Shown here: positions 48,611 through 59,003 of the stretch, in pieces
How the letters are laid out: each line of letters opens with the position of its first letter
How positions within the stretch are numbered: position 1 is the first letter of the stretch
Assembly (NCBI RefSeq): GCF_900188375.1
Contig: NZ_FZOO01000004.1
Coordinates: forward strand, 412,437-476,436
Direction: 5' to 3'
Length of the DNA stretch: 64,000 bases
Source: Geodermatophilus pulveris
GTDB lineage: Bacteria > Actinomycetota > Actinomycetes > Mycobacteriales > Geodermatophilaceae
Position numbers and translations under genes: made by a program
The notes under the pieces: generated by a model
Seen by the model: only the letters and a program-made list of their open reading frames with translations
Databases searched by the model: none
What the model was told of the DNA's origin: nothing

Positions 48611-48726
48611 GGCAGGACCGTCCCAGCACGGTGACGACGCCGTCGGCGTCCGGCCTCCCCGGGTCGGCGCCGGCGGCGTCGTCCCGTGCGCGGACCCCGC
48701 CCGGCGCCGGAGGAGGGCGACGAGCG

Positions 48727-49512
48727 ATGACCGAGCCGCTGACCGAGCGCTCGGCCCGGGTCGCGGCCGCCCGCAGGCTGACCCGCCGCGCCGGACGGGA
48801 CGCCGCCGGGCTGTTCCTCGCCGAGGGGCGCCAGGCCGTCGCCGAGGCGCTGGCCGACCCGGCCGGGGTCCGGGAGGTGTTCGCCACCGAGGCCGCCGCC
48901 GCGGCGCACCGCGACCTGCTGGCCGGCGCCGCCGTCCCGGTCCGCACGGTCACCGAGCGGGCGGCCGCGAGCCTCTCGGAGACGGTCACCCCGCAGGGCC
49001 TGGTCGCCGTGTGCGCGCTGCGCGACGTGCCCGCCGACGTCCTGGTGCGCACGCCGCCGCGGCTGGCCGTGGCGCTGGCCGGGCTGGCCGACCCGGGCAA
49101 CGCGGGCACCGTGCTGCGCACCGCGGACGCCTGCGGCGCGGGCGCGGTGGTGTTCGGCGCCGGCTCCGCGGACCCCTACGGCGGCAAGGCGGTGCGCTCC
49201 AGCGCCGGCAGCCTGTTCCACGTCGACGTCGTCCGTGCCGCGCCGCTGCCCGCGCTGCTGCCCCGGCTGCGGGCCGCCGGCGCCACGGTGCTGGCCGCCG
49301 ACGGCGGGGGAGAGGCCGCGCTGGACGAGCTGGGCGGCGCGCTGGCCGGGCCGGTGGTGTGGCTGTTCGGCAACGAGGCCCGCGGCCTGCCCGCAGACCT
49401 CGCCGCGCTGGCCGACGCCCGCGTGCGCATCCCCATGCGGGGGCGCGCCGAGAGCCTCAACCTGGCCGCGGCCGCGGCGATCTGCCTCTACACCACCCAG
49501 CTCGCCCAGTAG
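48727..49512 (+). CDS. TrmH/SpoU family RNA 2'-O-methyltransferase
   Basis: 261 residues. The N-terminal RNA-binding domain (AGLFLAEGRQAVAEALADPA) precedes a SPOUT fold with motif 1 LADPGNAGTVLRTADACGA, motif 2 WLFGNEARGL and motif 3 IPMRGRAESLNLAAAAAICL. SAM binds in the trefoil knot. Target is probably a 23S rRNA ribose, as in other members between rplT and pheS. GGAGGA about 10 nt before ATG 48727. Convergent with the broken LOV gene. Confidence 0.9.
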   Translation: MTEPLTERSARVAAARRLTRRAGRDAAGLFLAEGRQAVAEALADPAGVREVFATEAAAAAHRDLLAGAAVPVRTVTERAAASLSETVTPQGLVAVCALRDVPADVLVRTPPRLAVALAGLADPGNAGTVLRTADACGAGAVVFGAGSADPYGGKAVRSSAGSLFHVDVVRAAPLPALLPRLRAAGATVLAADGGGEAALDELGGALAGPVVWLFGNEARGLPADLAALADARVRIPMRGRAESLNLAAAAAICLYTTQLAQ

Positions 49513-49528
49513 GAGGACGGGGTCCTCC
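49512..49528. terminator. Short hairpin between methyltransferase and LOV gene
   Basis: GGAGGAC (49512-49518) pairs with GTCCTCC (49522-49528) over a 3-nt GGG loop, directly at the methyltransferase stop and just before the opposing gene stop. Confidence 0.55.
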
Positions 49529-49529
49529 C

Positions 49530-51814
49530 TCAGCGGGCCGGGGCGGTCCGCGTCGCGTACATCCGCATGTCGGCCGAGTGCAGCAGCGCGGGGAAGTCCG
49601 CGCCGTCCTCCGGCCACACACTGACGCCGATGCTCGCCCGCACGGTGCACTCCTGCCCGCGCAGCGGGACCGGGGTGGCCACCACCGCGGCCAGCTCGCC
49701 GGCGATGCGGCGCGCCTCGGCCCCCGCGGTCGCCTCGGGCAGGCCGGTGAGGGCGACCAGGAACTCGTCGCCGCCGAGGCGGGCCAGCAGGTCGCCGCGC
49801 CGCAGCCGGCTGCGCAGCCGCTCGGCGACCGCGACCAGCAGCTCGTCGCCGACCGCGTGGCCGAACCGGTCGTTGACGGCCTTGAAGCCCACCAGGTCGA
49901 CGAACAGCAGGGCCACCGCCTCGTCGTGGGCCCGCGCGTTCCAGATCGCGGTGTCGACCTGCTCGGCCAGCCGGCGCCGGTTGGGCAGGCCGGTGAGCGA
50001 GTCGGTGTAGGCCAGCTCCTCGATGCGGGCCAGGTAGGTGCGGGTGCGGTCGCGCTCCTGCACCAGGGCCCGCTCGGCCTCCACGCGGGCGGTGACGTCG
50101 ACCTGGGTGCCGATGTAGTGGGTCACCGTCCCGTCGGACCCGACGACCGGCGCCAGGTGCAGCTCGTTCCACCACGTCGAGTGCTCCGGGCCGCGGTAGT
50201 TGAGCATGGTGACCCGGCACTCCTCGCCGGCGTCCAGGGCACGGCGGACGGCGGCGATCGCCGTCGGGTCGGTGTCCGGGGTCTGCATGAAGCGGCAGTT
50301 GCGGCCCAGCAGCTCGGACCGGGGCAGCCCGGCGAGCCGCTCGAAGGCCGGGTTGACGTAGACCAGCGGCTGGTCGGGCCGCCGGACGTCGACGATCGTG
50401 ACACCGGTGGGGGTCGACGCCAGCGCGCCGTGCACCAGCGTGTCGCCGGTCGCGGCGAGCAGCACGCCGGCGTCGAAGCGCTCGGCCGCCGGCACGACCA
50501 CGTCGGCCGGCGGGACGGAGCCGTCCGGCCGCGACGGGGCGGCGTGCCGCTCGTCCACGCGCGGGGTGACCCGGGCCAGCAGCGCCACGGTCGCCCGGAT
50601 GACGGTGTCGCGGTCGTAGGTCAGCGCGTAGGCGAACCGGCGCTGCGCGTCCGGGCCGTCGTCGCCCAGGTCGCGGGCGAGCAGCGCGGCGGAGAAGTGC
50701 GGGCCGAGCACGGTGACGTCCCACTCGCCGCGCACCGGGTCGTCCGCGCGCAGGGTCGCGCCGCGCAGGCCGGGCAGGGGCTCCACCGGCAGGTCCTCGC
50801 CGATGGCGCAGACGAAGCCGGTGCGCTCCACCAGGTCGCGGTAGCGGAGCGTCGTCGCCGGGGTGAAGTGCCGGGCCTCCTGGAAGGTGGCGGCCACCAC
50901 CGACGTGCGTCCCAGCCGCAGCGCCTCGCGCTCTAGCTGCTTGGACAGCTCGATGAGCAGGGCCTTGGGGGCCTGGCGCACCGGGACGTCGATCGGTAGG
51001 CAGGAGAAGGGGGAGACGTCGGCGTCCCGGTCGAGGGTCTGCGGGAGCTGCGAGGGCAGCACCAGGGCGCCGGTGACCGCGCCCTCGACCGGGTCGGCGG
51101 CCGGGCGGCCGAAGAACCAGCCCTGGCCCAGGGTCGCCCCCAGCGCGCGGGCGGTGGCCAGGTGGGCCTCGTCCTCGATGCCCTCGGCCAGCACCACCGC
51201 GCCGGTGCGCTCGGCGTGCGCGTTGACCGCGTTCATGATCTCGGCGATCACCGGGCCCGGGCGCTCCTGCACCAGCCGCAGGTCCAGCTTGATGACGTCG
51301 GGGCGCAGCAGCGGCATGAACGCCAGCGACATCGCCTCGGCGCCTACGTCGTCCACCGCCACGCCCCAGCCGACGGCCCGCACCCGCTCGACGGTCCGCA
51401 GCAGCTCCGCCGGCCGGGTGGCCAGCGCGCGCTCGGTGATCTCCAGGACCACCCGCAGCCCGCCCGGCGCGGTCTGCGCGATGGCCAGCAGGTCGTCCAT
51501 CGGTGCGCAGTCGAGCACCTCGGGCTCGACGTTGACGAACAGCGTAGCGGCGCCTGCAGGCCGGCCCGGTACGCCCCGGTGAGCGCGGCGGTCCGGCAGG
51601 CGGCGTCCAGCTCGGCCAGGCGGCCGGCGCTGCGGGCGGCGGGGAACAGCTGGTCGGGGCGCTCGAGGGGACCCTGCGGCCCGCGGGCCAGGGCCTCGTA
51701 GGCGACCACCCGGCCGGTGTCGAGCTCGACGATGGGCTGGAAGACGCTGCGCACCGTCCCGTCGCGCAGGACGTCGTCGATCGTCGTCGCGGGAGCGGAG
51801 GGAGGAAGGGTCAC
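49530..51814 (-). pseudogene. Frameshifted EAL-DICT-LOV-GGDEF blue-light signalling protein
   Basis: Starting at GTG 51814, the frame reads an EAL domain (TVRSVFQPIVELDTGRVVAY, with EAL in AYEALARG). Near 51548 one base is missing: CAG-GCG-CCG is followed by CT before ACG-CTG, and the rest continues in another frame (ATLFVNVEPEVLDC). Beyond it are the remaining EAL blocks (VVLEITERAL, AVDDVGAEAM, EGIEDE), a DICT domain (PKALLIELSKQLEREALRLG), a LOV domain with GRNCRFMQTPDTDP, MLNYRG, WWNELHL and GTQVDVT, and a GGDEF domain (RLGGDEFLVAL). The LOV photo-Cys and flavin contacts are all there. Joined, it would be about 761 residues. It should sense blue light to control cyclic-di-GMP; the N-terminal half is broken in this sequence. 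Confidence 0.85.
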
Positions 51815-51848
51815 GCGCAACGCATCGGACGCTCCCGGGGCACGTTGA

Positions 51849-53021
<1,173 letters not shown>

Positions 53022-55481
53022 ATGCGGGTCCCCATCGGCTGGCTGGCCGAGCACGTCGACGTCCCCGCCGGCACGACCGTCGAGGACCTCGACGCCGCCT
53101 TCGTGCGCCTGGGCCTGGAGGTCGAGGAGGTGCACCGCCCGGCGGAGGTCACCGGCCCGCTCGTCGTCGGTCGGGTGCTGGGCATCGAGGAGCTGACCGG
53201 CTTCAAGAAGCCCATCCGGTACACGCAGGTCGACGTCGGTGAGCCGGAGCCGCGGGGCATCGTCTGCGGCGCGCAGAACTTCGCCGTGGGGGACGCCGTG
53301 GTGGTCGCGCTGCCCGGCGCGGTGCTGCCCGGCGGCTTCGCCATCGCCGCGCGGCGGACCTACGACCACGTCTCCGACGGGATGATCTGCTCGGCCCGCG
53401 AGCTCGGCGTCGGCGAGGACCACGCCGGCATCCTGGTGCTCGGGGACGGCGCCCCGGCCCCCGGCACCCCCGCCGGGCCGGTGGTGGGCCTGGACGACGT
53501 GGTCGTCGAGCTGGCGGTCACCCCCGACCGTGGCTACTGCCTGTCCCTGCGCGGCATCGCCCGCGAGATGGGCACCGGCCTGGGCGTGCCGTGGCGCGAC
53601 CCGGGCGACCTGGCCGCCCCGGCCGGGTCGGGGGAGCCGGCCTGGCCGGTCGCCGTGGAGGACGCCGGCCGCTGCGACCGGTTCTCGATGGTCGCGCTGG
53701 AGGGCCTGGACCCCACCGCACCCAGCCCCTGGTGGATGCGCCGGCGGCTGGCCCAGTCCGGCGTCCGCAGCATCTCGCTGGCCGTCGACGTCACCAACTA
53801 CGTGATGCTCGAGCTCGGCCAGCCGATGCACGCCTTCGACCGCGACCGGGTGCGCGGGCCGATCGTCGTCCGCCGGGCCCGGGAGGGGGAGCGGCTGACC
53901 ACGCTGGACGGCGTGGACCGCGCGCTGGCCTCGGACGACCTGCTGATCACCGACGACTCCGGGCCGATCGGGCTGGCCGCGGTCATGGGCGGGGCATCGA
54001 CCGAGATCGGCGCCGGGACGTCGGCGGTGCTGCTGGAGGCCGCGCACTGGGAGCCGACCGGCGTGGCCCGCACCGCCCGCCGGCACCGGCTGCCCAGCGA
54101 GGCGGCCAAGCGCTTCGAGCGCGGCGTCGACCCGGAGATGACGACGGCGGCGCTGGCCCGCGCCGCCGCGCTGCTGGCCGAGTACGGCGGCGCCCGCGTC
54201 GTCGGCGCGCTGGTCGACGTCGACACCCGCGGTCCGCGGCCGGCCATCGCGCTGGACCCCGCGCTGCCCGGCCGCGTCGCCGGCGTCCCCTACCCCGCCG
54301 GGCAGGTCACCGCGCTGCTGGGCGCGGTCGGCTGCGCGGTCGACGGCGACGGCCCGCTCCGGGTCACCCCGCCGTCGTGGCGCCCGGACCTCACCGACCC
54401 CGCCGACCTGGTCGAGGAGGTCGTCCGCCTCGCCGGCTACGACGACGTCCCCTCCGTGCTGCCCACCGCCCCGCCCGGCCGCGGCCTGACCGACCGGCAG
54501 CGCCGGCGGCGCGCCGTCGGCCGGGCGCTGGCCGAGGCCGGCCACGTGGAGGCGCCGTCGTTCCCGTTCGTCGGGACGGCGGCCCTCGACGCGCTCGGCC
54601 TGCCCGGCGACGACCCGCGCCGGCAGGTCGTGCTGGTGCGCAACCCGCTGTCGGAGGAGGAGCCGGCGCTGCGCACCACGCTGCTGCCCGGCCTGCTCGC
54701 CGCGCTGGCCCGCAACCTCTCCCGCGGGCTGCGCGACGTCGCGCTGTTCGAGCACGGCGCGGTCTTCCCGGGCGGGGAGCGCCCGCCGGCGCCGCTGCCC
54801 GGCGTCGACCGGCGGCCGGACGACGCGACCCTGGCCGCGCTGCTCGGCGCGGTGCCGGAGCAGCCGTGGCACGTCGCCGTCGCGCTGGCCGGGCACCGCG
54901 AGCCGCGCGGCTGGTGGGGCCCGGGCCGCCCGGCCGGCTGGGCCGACGCCGTGCAGGCCGCCCGCCGGGTGGCCGAGGCCGCCGGGGTGGAGCTCACCGT
55001 GCGGGCGGGGGTGCGGGCGCCGTGGCACCCGGGCCGCTGCGCCGAGATGGTCGCCGGCGGGCGCGTCGTGGGGCACGCCGGCGAGCTGCACCCGCGGGTG
55101 TGCGCCGCGCTGGACCTGCCGGCGCGCACCGCGGCGATGGAGCTGGACGTCGACGCGCTGCCGCCCACGGCCGTACCGGTCGGGCCGCGCCTGTCGGCCT
55201 TCCCGCCGGTCTTCGTCGACCTCGCCTTCGTCCTCGCGGAGGACGTGCCGGCCGCGGACGTCGAGGCGTCGATCCGCGAGGCCGGCGGCGACCTGCTGGA
55301 GTCGGTGCGGCTGTTCGACGTCTACACCGGACCGCAGGCCGGCGAGGGCCGCCGGTCGCTGGCGTACTCGCTGACCCTGCGCGCCCCGGACCGGACGCTG
55401 TCCGGCGAGGAGGCCGCCGAGCTGCGGCAGCGGGTGGTCGCCCACGTCCGGCAGGCGAGGGGGGCCGAGCTCCGTGGCTGA
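53022..55481 (+). CDS. pheT: Phenylalanine-tRNA ligase beta subunit
   Basis: 819 residues. An EMAP-type tRNA-binding domain (residues about 40-155, RYTQVDVGEPEPRGIVCGAQ), B3/B4 editing domain (residues about 215-395), B5, a catalytically inactive class II core and a C-terminal anticodon-binding FDX-ACB domain (SAFPPVFVDLAFVLAEDVPA) are all visible. The B3/B4 domain hydrolyses Tyr-tRNA-Phe. ATG follows the pheS stop directly. It overlaps the SDR gene by 8 bp, coupling the two. Confidence 0.95.
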   Translation: MRVPIGWLAEHVDVPAGTTVEDLDAAFVRLGLEVEEVHRPAEVTGPLVVGRVLGIEELTGFKKPIRYTQVDVGEPEPRGIVCGAQNFAVGDAVVVALPGAVLPGGFAIAARRTYDHVSDGMICSARELGVGEDHAGILVLGDGAPAPGTPAGPVVGLDDVVVELAVTPDRGYCLSLRGIAREMGTGLGVPWRDPGDLAAPAGSGEPAWPVAVEDAGRCDRFSMVALEGLDPTAPSPWWMRRRLAQSGVRSISLAVDVTNYVMLELGQPMHAFDRDRVRGPIVVRRAREGERLTTLDGVDRALASDDLLITDDSGPIGLAAVMGGASTEIGAGTSAVLLEAAHWEPTGVARTARRHRLPSEAAKRFERGVDPEMTTAALARAAALLAEYGGARVVGALVDVDTRGPRPAIALDPALPGRVAGVPYPAGQVTALLGAVGCAVDGDGPLRVTPPSWRPDLTDPADLVEEVVRLAGYDDVPSVLPTAPPGRGLTDRQRRRRAVGRALAEAGHVEAPSFPFVGTAALDALGLPGDDPRRQVVLVRNPLSEEEPALRTTLLPGLLAALARNLSRGLRDVALFEHGAVFPGGERPPAPLPGVDRRPDDATLAALLGAVPEQPWHVAVALAGHREPRGWWGPGRPAGWADAVQAARRVAEAAGVELTVRAGVRAPWHPGRCAEMVAGGRVVGHAGELHPRVCAALDLPARTAAMELDVDALPPTAVPVGPRLSAFPPVFVDLAFVLAEDVPAADVEASIREAGGDLLESVRLFDVYTGPQAGEGRRSLAYSLTLRAPDRTLSGEEAAELRQRVVAHVRQARGAELRG

Positions 55482-56280
55482 CCTGTCGGGTTCCGTCGCG
55501 CTGGTCACCGGTGCCTCGAGCGGCATCGGGCGGCACCTGGTGCAGGGGCTGGCCGAGCGCGGCGCCGCGGTGGCCGGCCTCGCCCGGAACGGCGAGCGGC
55601 TGGCGGCCGCCGTGCAGGAGGTCGCTGCGGCCACCGGCGCGCGCACGCTGGCCGTGCCGGCCGACGTCACCGACCGGGCCGCGGTCGAGGAGGCCGTCAC
55701 CCGGGTGCGCGAGGAGCTGGGCCCGGTCGACCTGCTGGTCAACAACGCCGGCCTGATCGACGCCGCCGAGGAGCCGCTGTGGGAGGCCGACCCCGACCAG
55801 TGGTGGTCGGTGGTGGAGAGCCACGTCCGCGGCGCCTTCCTGCTCAGCCGCGCCGTCGTGCCGTGGATGGTGCTGCGCAACCGCGGCCGGGTGGTCTCCC
55901 TGGCCAGCGGGATGGGCCTGCGCGCCCGCCCGGAGTACTCGGCCTACTCGGTGGCCAAGACCGGCCTCGTCCGGCTGACCGAGGCCCTCGCCGGGGCGCT
56001 GGAGGGCCTGGACGTGCGGGCCTTCGACGTCGCCCCGGGCGTCGTGGACACCCCGATGACCCGGGCCATGCCGATGTGGCGCGGCCACACCGACTGGACG
56101 CCGCCGGAGCTGGTCGTGGAGCTGGTCGCCGCGATCGCCGCCGGGGAGCTCGACCACTGGTCGGGCCGGTTCCTGCGCGCCGGTGCCGACGACCCCGCCG
56201 TGCTGCGGGCCACCACCCCTGACGGCGACGCCCGGCAGCTGCGCCTGCGGCCCCACGGTGACGGCGACCCGCTGGGCTGA
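55474..56280 (+). CDS. SDR family NAD(P)-dependent oxidoreductase
   Basis: 268 residues. TGASSGIGRHLVQGLAERG, NNAGLIDA, VVSLASGMGL and YSAYSVAKTG supply the cofactor and Ser-Tyr-Lys sites. The C-terminus is extended by about 30 polar residues (VLRATTPDGDARQLRLRPHG) unlike typical SDRs. The 8-bp overlap with pheT suggests it is translated with the synthetase, which is odd; there is no evident link to phenylalanyl-tRNA synthesis. The substrate is unknown. Confidence 0.87.
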   Translation: MADLSGSVALVTGASSGIGRHLVQGLAERGAAVAGLARNGERLAAAVQEVAAATGARTLAVPADVTDRAAVEEAVTRVREELGPVDLLVNNAGLIDAAEEPLWEADPDQWWSVVESHVRGAFLLSRAVVPWMVLRNRGRVVSLASGMGLRARPEYSAYSVAKTGLVRLTEALAGALEGLDVRAFDVAPGVVDTPMTRAMPMWRGHTDWTPPELVVELVAAIAAGELDHWSGRFLRAGADDPAVLRATTPDGDARQLRLRPHGDGDPLG

Positions 56281-56289
56281 CCGGGCCCG

Positions 56290-57183
56290 TCAGAACACCG
56301 TGGCCAGTGCCCGCGGGGCGATGTCGACGGCCACCGGGGTGCCGGGTTCCAGCTCGACCAGCTCGCCGTCCAGCTGCAGCGGCATGGGGCTCAGCGGCGT
56401 GAACCCGTAGTGGGTGGTGCTCGGCTGCGGGCCGAGGCCGCGGGTCACCGCCCGGAGCAGCGTGCCCAGCACCCGGAGCCGGCCGCTGCGCTGCTGGGTG
56501 ACCACCTCGAACCGGCCGTCGTCGGGGCGGCCGCCCTCGCTGAGCGTGGCGTACTTGGCCATCCGGTCGATGTTGGCGAACACCAGGCTGTCGACGGTGC
56601 GCCGGCGGCCGTCCTCCAGCCGGATCGGGAACGGCCGGAAGCGGGCGAAGGACCGCACCGTGGTGACGATCTCCCGCCACGACCCCTTGCCGCCCTGCTC
56701 CAGGTCGACCGCGACGACGGGGGTGAGGCCCACGCCGATGTAGGAGTGCGCGTACCGGGTGCGCGCGGTGTCCCCGCTGCCGACGGTCAGCCGGAGCAGG
56801 TCGATCCGCCGGACGTCGCCGGCCACGACCGCGTCGGCCAGCGGCCGCTCGCGCGTCGTCCGGCGGTGGTCGTTGGCGTTGCCGGCCGCGTGCACCGCGC
56901 ACACGGCCCCGGTCTCCCCGGCCTGCACGACGCCGTCGACCAGCTCGTTGTAGCCGCCGTCGCCGCTCACCGAGACCAGCAGCGGGCGCCCGGTGGCGGC
57001 GGCCTCCCGCGCCAGGTCGCGGGCGTGCCCCGCGTACCGGGTGGGGCGCAGCTCGACCGGCACGGCAGGCAGCCGCCGGGTGAGCTCGGCGTGCAGCTCC
57101 TCCGCGGCACGCGGCGCGTCGCCGGTGCTGTGCGGGTTGAAGACGATGACGATCCGGTCGTACGGGCTCACGGGCCCCGTCAT
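56290..57183 (-). CDS. Diacylglycerol kinase family lipid kinase
   Basis: 297 residues. The DAGK-like catalytic domain contains IVFNPHSTG, the glycine loop SVSGDGGYNELVDGV (usually GGDGTxNEV) and HAAGNANDHRRTT; the C-terminal beta-domain ends VELEPGTPVAVDIAPRAL. Relatives (DgkB, YegS, sphingosine-kinase-like) phosphorylate lipid alcohols at the membrane. The Thr-to-Gly change within GDGT may shift nucleotide binding. It converges on the SDR gene with 9 bp between stops. ATG 57183 starts the similarity. Confidence 0.85.
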   Translation of the reverse strand: MTGPVSPYDRIVIVFNPHSTGDAPRAAEELHAELTRRLPAVPVELRPTRYAGHARDLAREAAATGRPLLVSVSGDGGYNELVDGVVQAGETGAVCAVHAAGNANDHRRTTRERPLADAVVAGDVRRIDLLRLTVGSGDTARTRYAHSYIGVGLTPVVAVDLEQGGKGSWREIVTTVRSFARFRPFPIRLEDGRRRTVDSLVFANIDRMAKYATLSEGGRPDDGRFEVVTQQRSGRLRVLGTLLRAVTRGLGPQPSTTHYGFTPLSPMPLQLDGELVELEPGTPVAVDIAPRALATVF

Positions 57184-57316
57184 GCCCGCGGGCCGCCCGG
57201 CGCACGCCCGTCCGTGCCGGACGTCACCGCCGGGGCGTCCCGGCCGGACACGCGTAGATTGCGCGCGACAGACCGGCGGGGCGCGCGGCACGCGCCGGCC
57301 CGGGGGCGTGGAGGCG

Positions 57317-58984
57317 ATGGACGACCAGCCGGGACCGGCGGTCCCCGACCGGACGGAGCTGGCGCTGCTCCGGGCCGCCGTGGAGGGCGGCCTGGACGGC
57401 ATGGTCGTGGTGTCCGCCGACGGCCGGATCGTCACCTCCAACCGGAGGTTCGCCGAGATCTGGCCCATCCCGGCCGAGGTCGTGGCGTCCGGCTCCGACG
57501 AGGCGGCCCTGGCGTCGGTGCTGGACAAGCTGGTCGACCCGGACGCCTTCCTCGTCCGGGTGCACGAGCTGTACGGCACCGCCTCCGGCGCGGCCCGCGA
57601 CGAGCTGCTGCTGCGCGACGGCCGGGTGCTGGACCGCTACGGGGCCGCGCTCCGCGACGCGCGCGGCGACTACATCGGCTGGGCCTGGTACTTCCGCGAC
57701 GTCACCCTGGAGCGGGCCGCGGTGGTGGACGCCGGGCGGCTCGGTGCGCTCATCGCGGTGGCCCAGCGGCTGGCCGACGCCCGGTCCGAGGAGGACGTGC
57801 TCGGCGTGGTCTCCGGCGACGGCGCCTCGGTGCTCGGCGCCGCGGGTGCGGTGCTGTGCCTGGCCGAGCCGGGGGCGGCGCGGGTGCGCACGCTGGCGAC
57901 CGGCTTCTTCGACGAGGGCCTGCGCGCCGAGGTCGCCGAGCTCCCCGCCGACGCCCCGCTGCCCGTCGTCCGGGTCGCCACGACCGGGGAGGCGGTCTTC
58001 CTGGCCGACCGGGACGAGGCCCTCGCCCGCTTCCCCGGGGCCCGCGACAGCTACGTCCGGGCCCGCGCCGAGGGTGCGGGCGTGGTGCCGCTCACCTCCC
58101 ACGGCCGGACGACCGGCTCCCTCGGCGTGGTGTTCACCGGCCGGCACCCGTGGCGCACGGCCGACCGCGCGCTGCTCCAGGCGCTCGCCGCGCTGACCGC
58201 CCAGGCGCTGGACCGGCTGCGCGCCCAGGCGGCCGAGCAGGAGGCGACGCGGGAGGTGCGCCGGCTCGGCGAGGCGCTGCAGCACAGCCTGCTGACCCCG
58301 CTGCCGTCCTCGCCGCTGCTGCAGCTCGCCGCGCGCTACCGGCCGGCCGCCCGCGCCGCGCGGGTCGGCGGGGACTGGTACGACGCGTTCCCCGGCGCCG
58401 ACGGGTGCACCACCCTGGTCGTCGGCGACGTGGCCGGCCACGACCGGGCGGCGGCGGTGGCCATGGCGCAGGTCCGCAACGTGCTGCGCGGCGTCAGCGT
58501 CACCGTGGACGGCGGACCCGCCCGGGTGCTGGCCGCCCTCGACCGCGCCCTGCGCCGGCTGGACATCGACACCCTGGCCACCGCGGTGCTGTGCCAGGCC
58601 TCGGCCGCCCCGGACGACCCGCGGCCCCGGGCGGTCCGGCTGCGCTGGTCCAACGCCGGGCACCCGCCGCCGCTGCTCGTGCACCCCGACGGCACGGCGG
58701 AGTTCCTCGCCCGCGTGCCGGAGCTCCTGCTGGGCGTGGCACCCGACCGGGCCCGGACCGACCACGAGGTCACCCTGGCCCCCGGGGCGACCGTCGTCCT
58801 CTACACCGACGGCCTGGTCGAGCGCCGCGACCAGGACCTGGACGCCGGCAGCGCCCGGCTGCGGGCGGTCGCCGGGGAGCTGGGCGGGCTGGCACCGGAC
58901 CGGCTGTGCGACGCCCTGCTGGACCGCCTGGCCGCCGGCTCGGAGGACGACGTCGCGCTGCTGGTCGTGCGGGTCGCGGACTGA
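57317..58984 (+). CDS. PAS-GAF-PP2C (SpoIIE/RsbU-type) serine phosphatase
   Basis: 555 residues. A PAS domain (GLDGMVVVSADGRIVTSNRR, residues 20-135), a GAF domain (about 145-310) and a PP2C domain with RVGGDWYDAF, LVVGDVAGHDRAAA, WSNAGHPPPLL and GSEDDVALLVV. The Asp residues for two metals are present. Such proteins dephosphorylate anti-anti-sigma factors and so release stress sigma factors; no sigma-B-type switch genes are adjacent. ATG 57317 follows GGAGG by 2 nt, or GTG 57308 may be used. It is divergent from the lipid kinase. Confidence 0.9.
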   Translation: MDDQPGPAVPDRTELALLRAAVEGGLDGMVVVSADGRIVTSNRRFAEIWPIPAEVVASGSDEAALASVLDKLVDPDAFLVRVHELYGTASGAARDELLLRDGRVLDRYGAALRDARGDYIGWAWYFRDVTLERAAVVDAGRLGALIAVAQRLADARSEEDVLGVVSGDGASVLGAAGAVLCLAEPGAARVRTLATGFFDEGLRAEVAELPADAPLPVVRVATTGEAVFLADRDEALARFPGARDSYVRARAEGAGVVPLTSHGRTTGSLGVVFTGRHPWRTADRALLQALAALTAQALDRLRAQAAEQEATREVRRLGEALQHSLLTPLPSSPLLQLAARYRPAARAARVGGDWYDAFPGADGCTTLVVGDVAGHDRAAAVAMAQVRNVLRGVSVTVDGGPARVLAALDRALRRLDIDTLATAVLCQASAAPDDPRPRAVRLRWSNAGHPPPLLVHPDGTAEFLARVPELLLGVAPDRARTDHEVTLAPGATVVLYTDGLVERRDQDLDAGSARLRAVAGELGGLAPDRLCDALLDRLAAGSEDDVALLVVRVAD

Positions 58985-59003
58985 CCGGCCGGCCGGCCGG
59001 TCA
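58982..59003. terminator. 22-bp perfect palindrome spanning two stop codons
   Basis: Bases 58982-59003 form a self-complementary run of CCGG units beginning with TGA (the phosphatase stop) and ending with TCA (the hydrolase stop on the other strand). It probably forms a hairpin on both messages. Confidence 0.65.

Noticed and set aside
51540..51560. Programmed -1 frameshift in the LOV gene
   Set aside because: No slippery heptamer precedes the site; a deletion or sequencing error is simpler.
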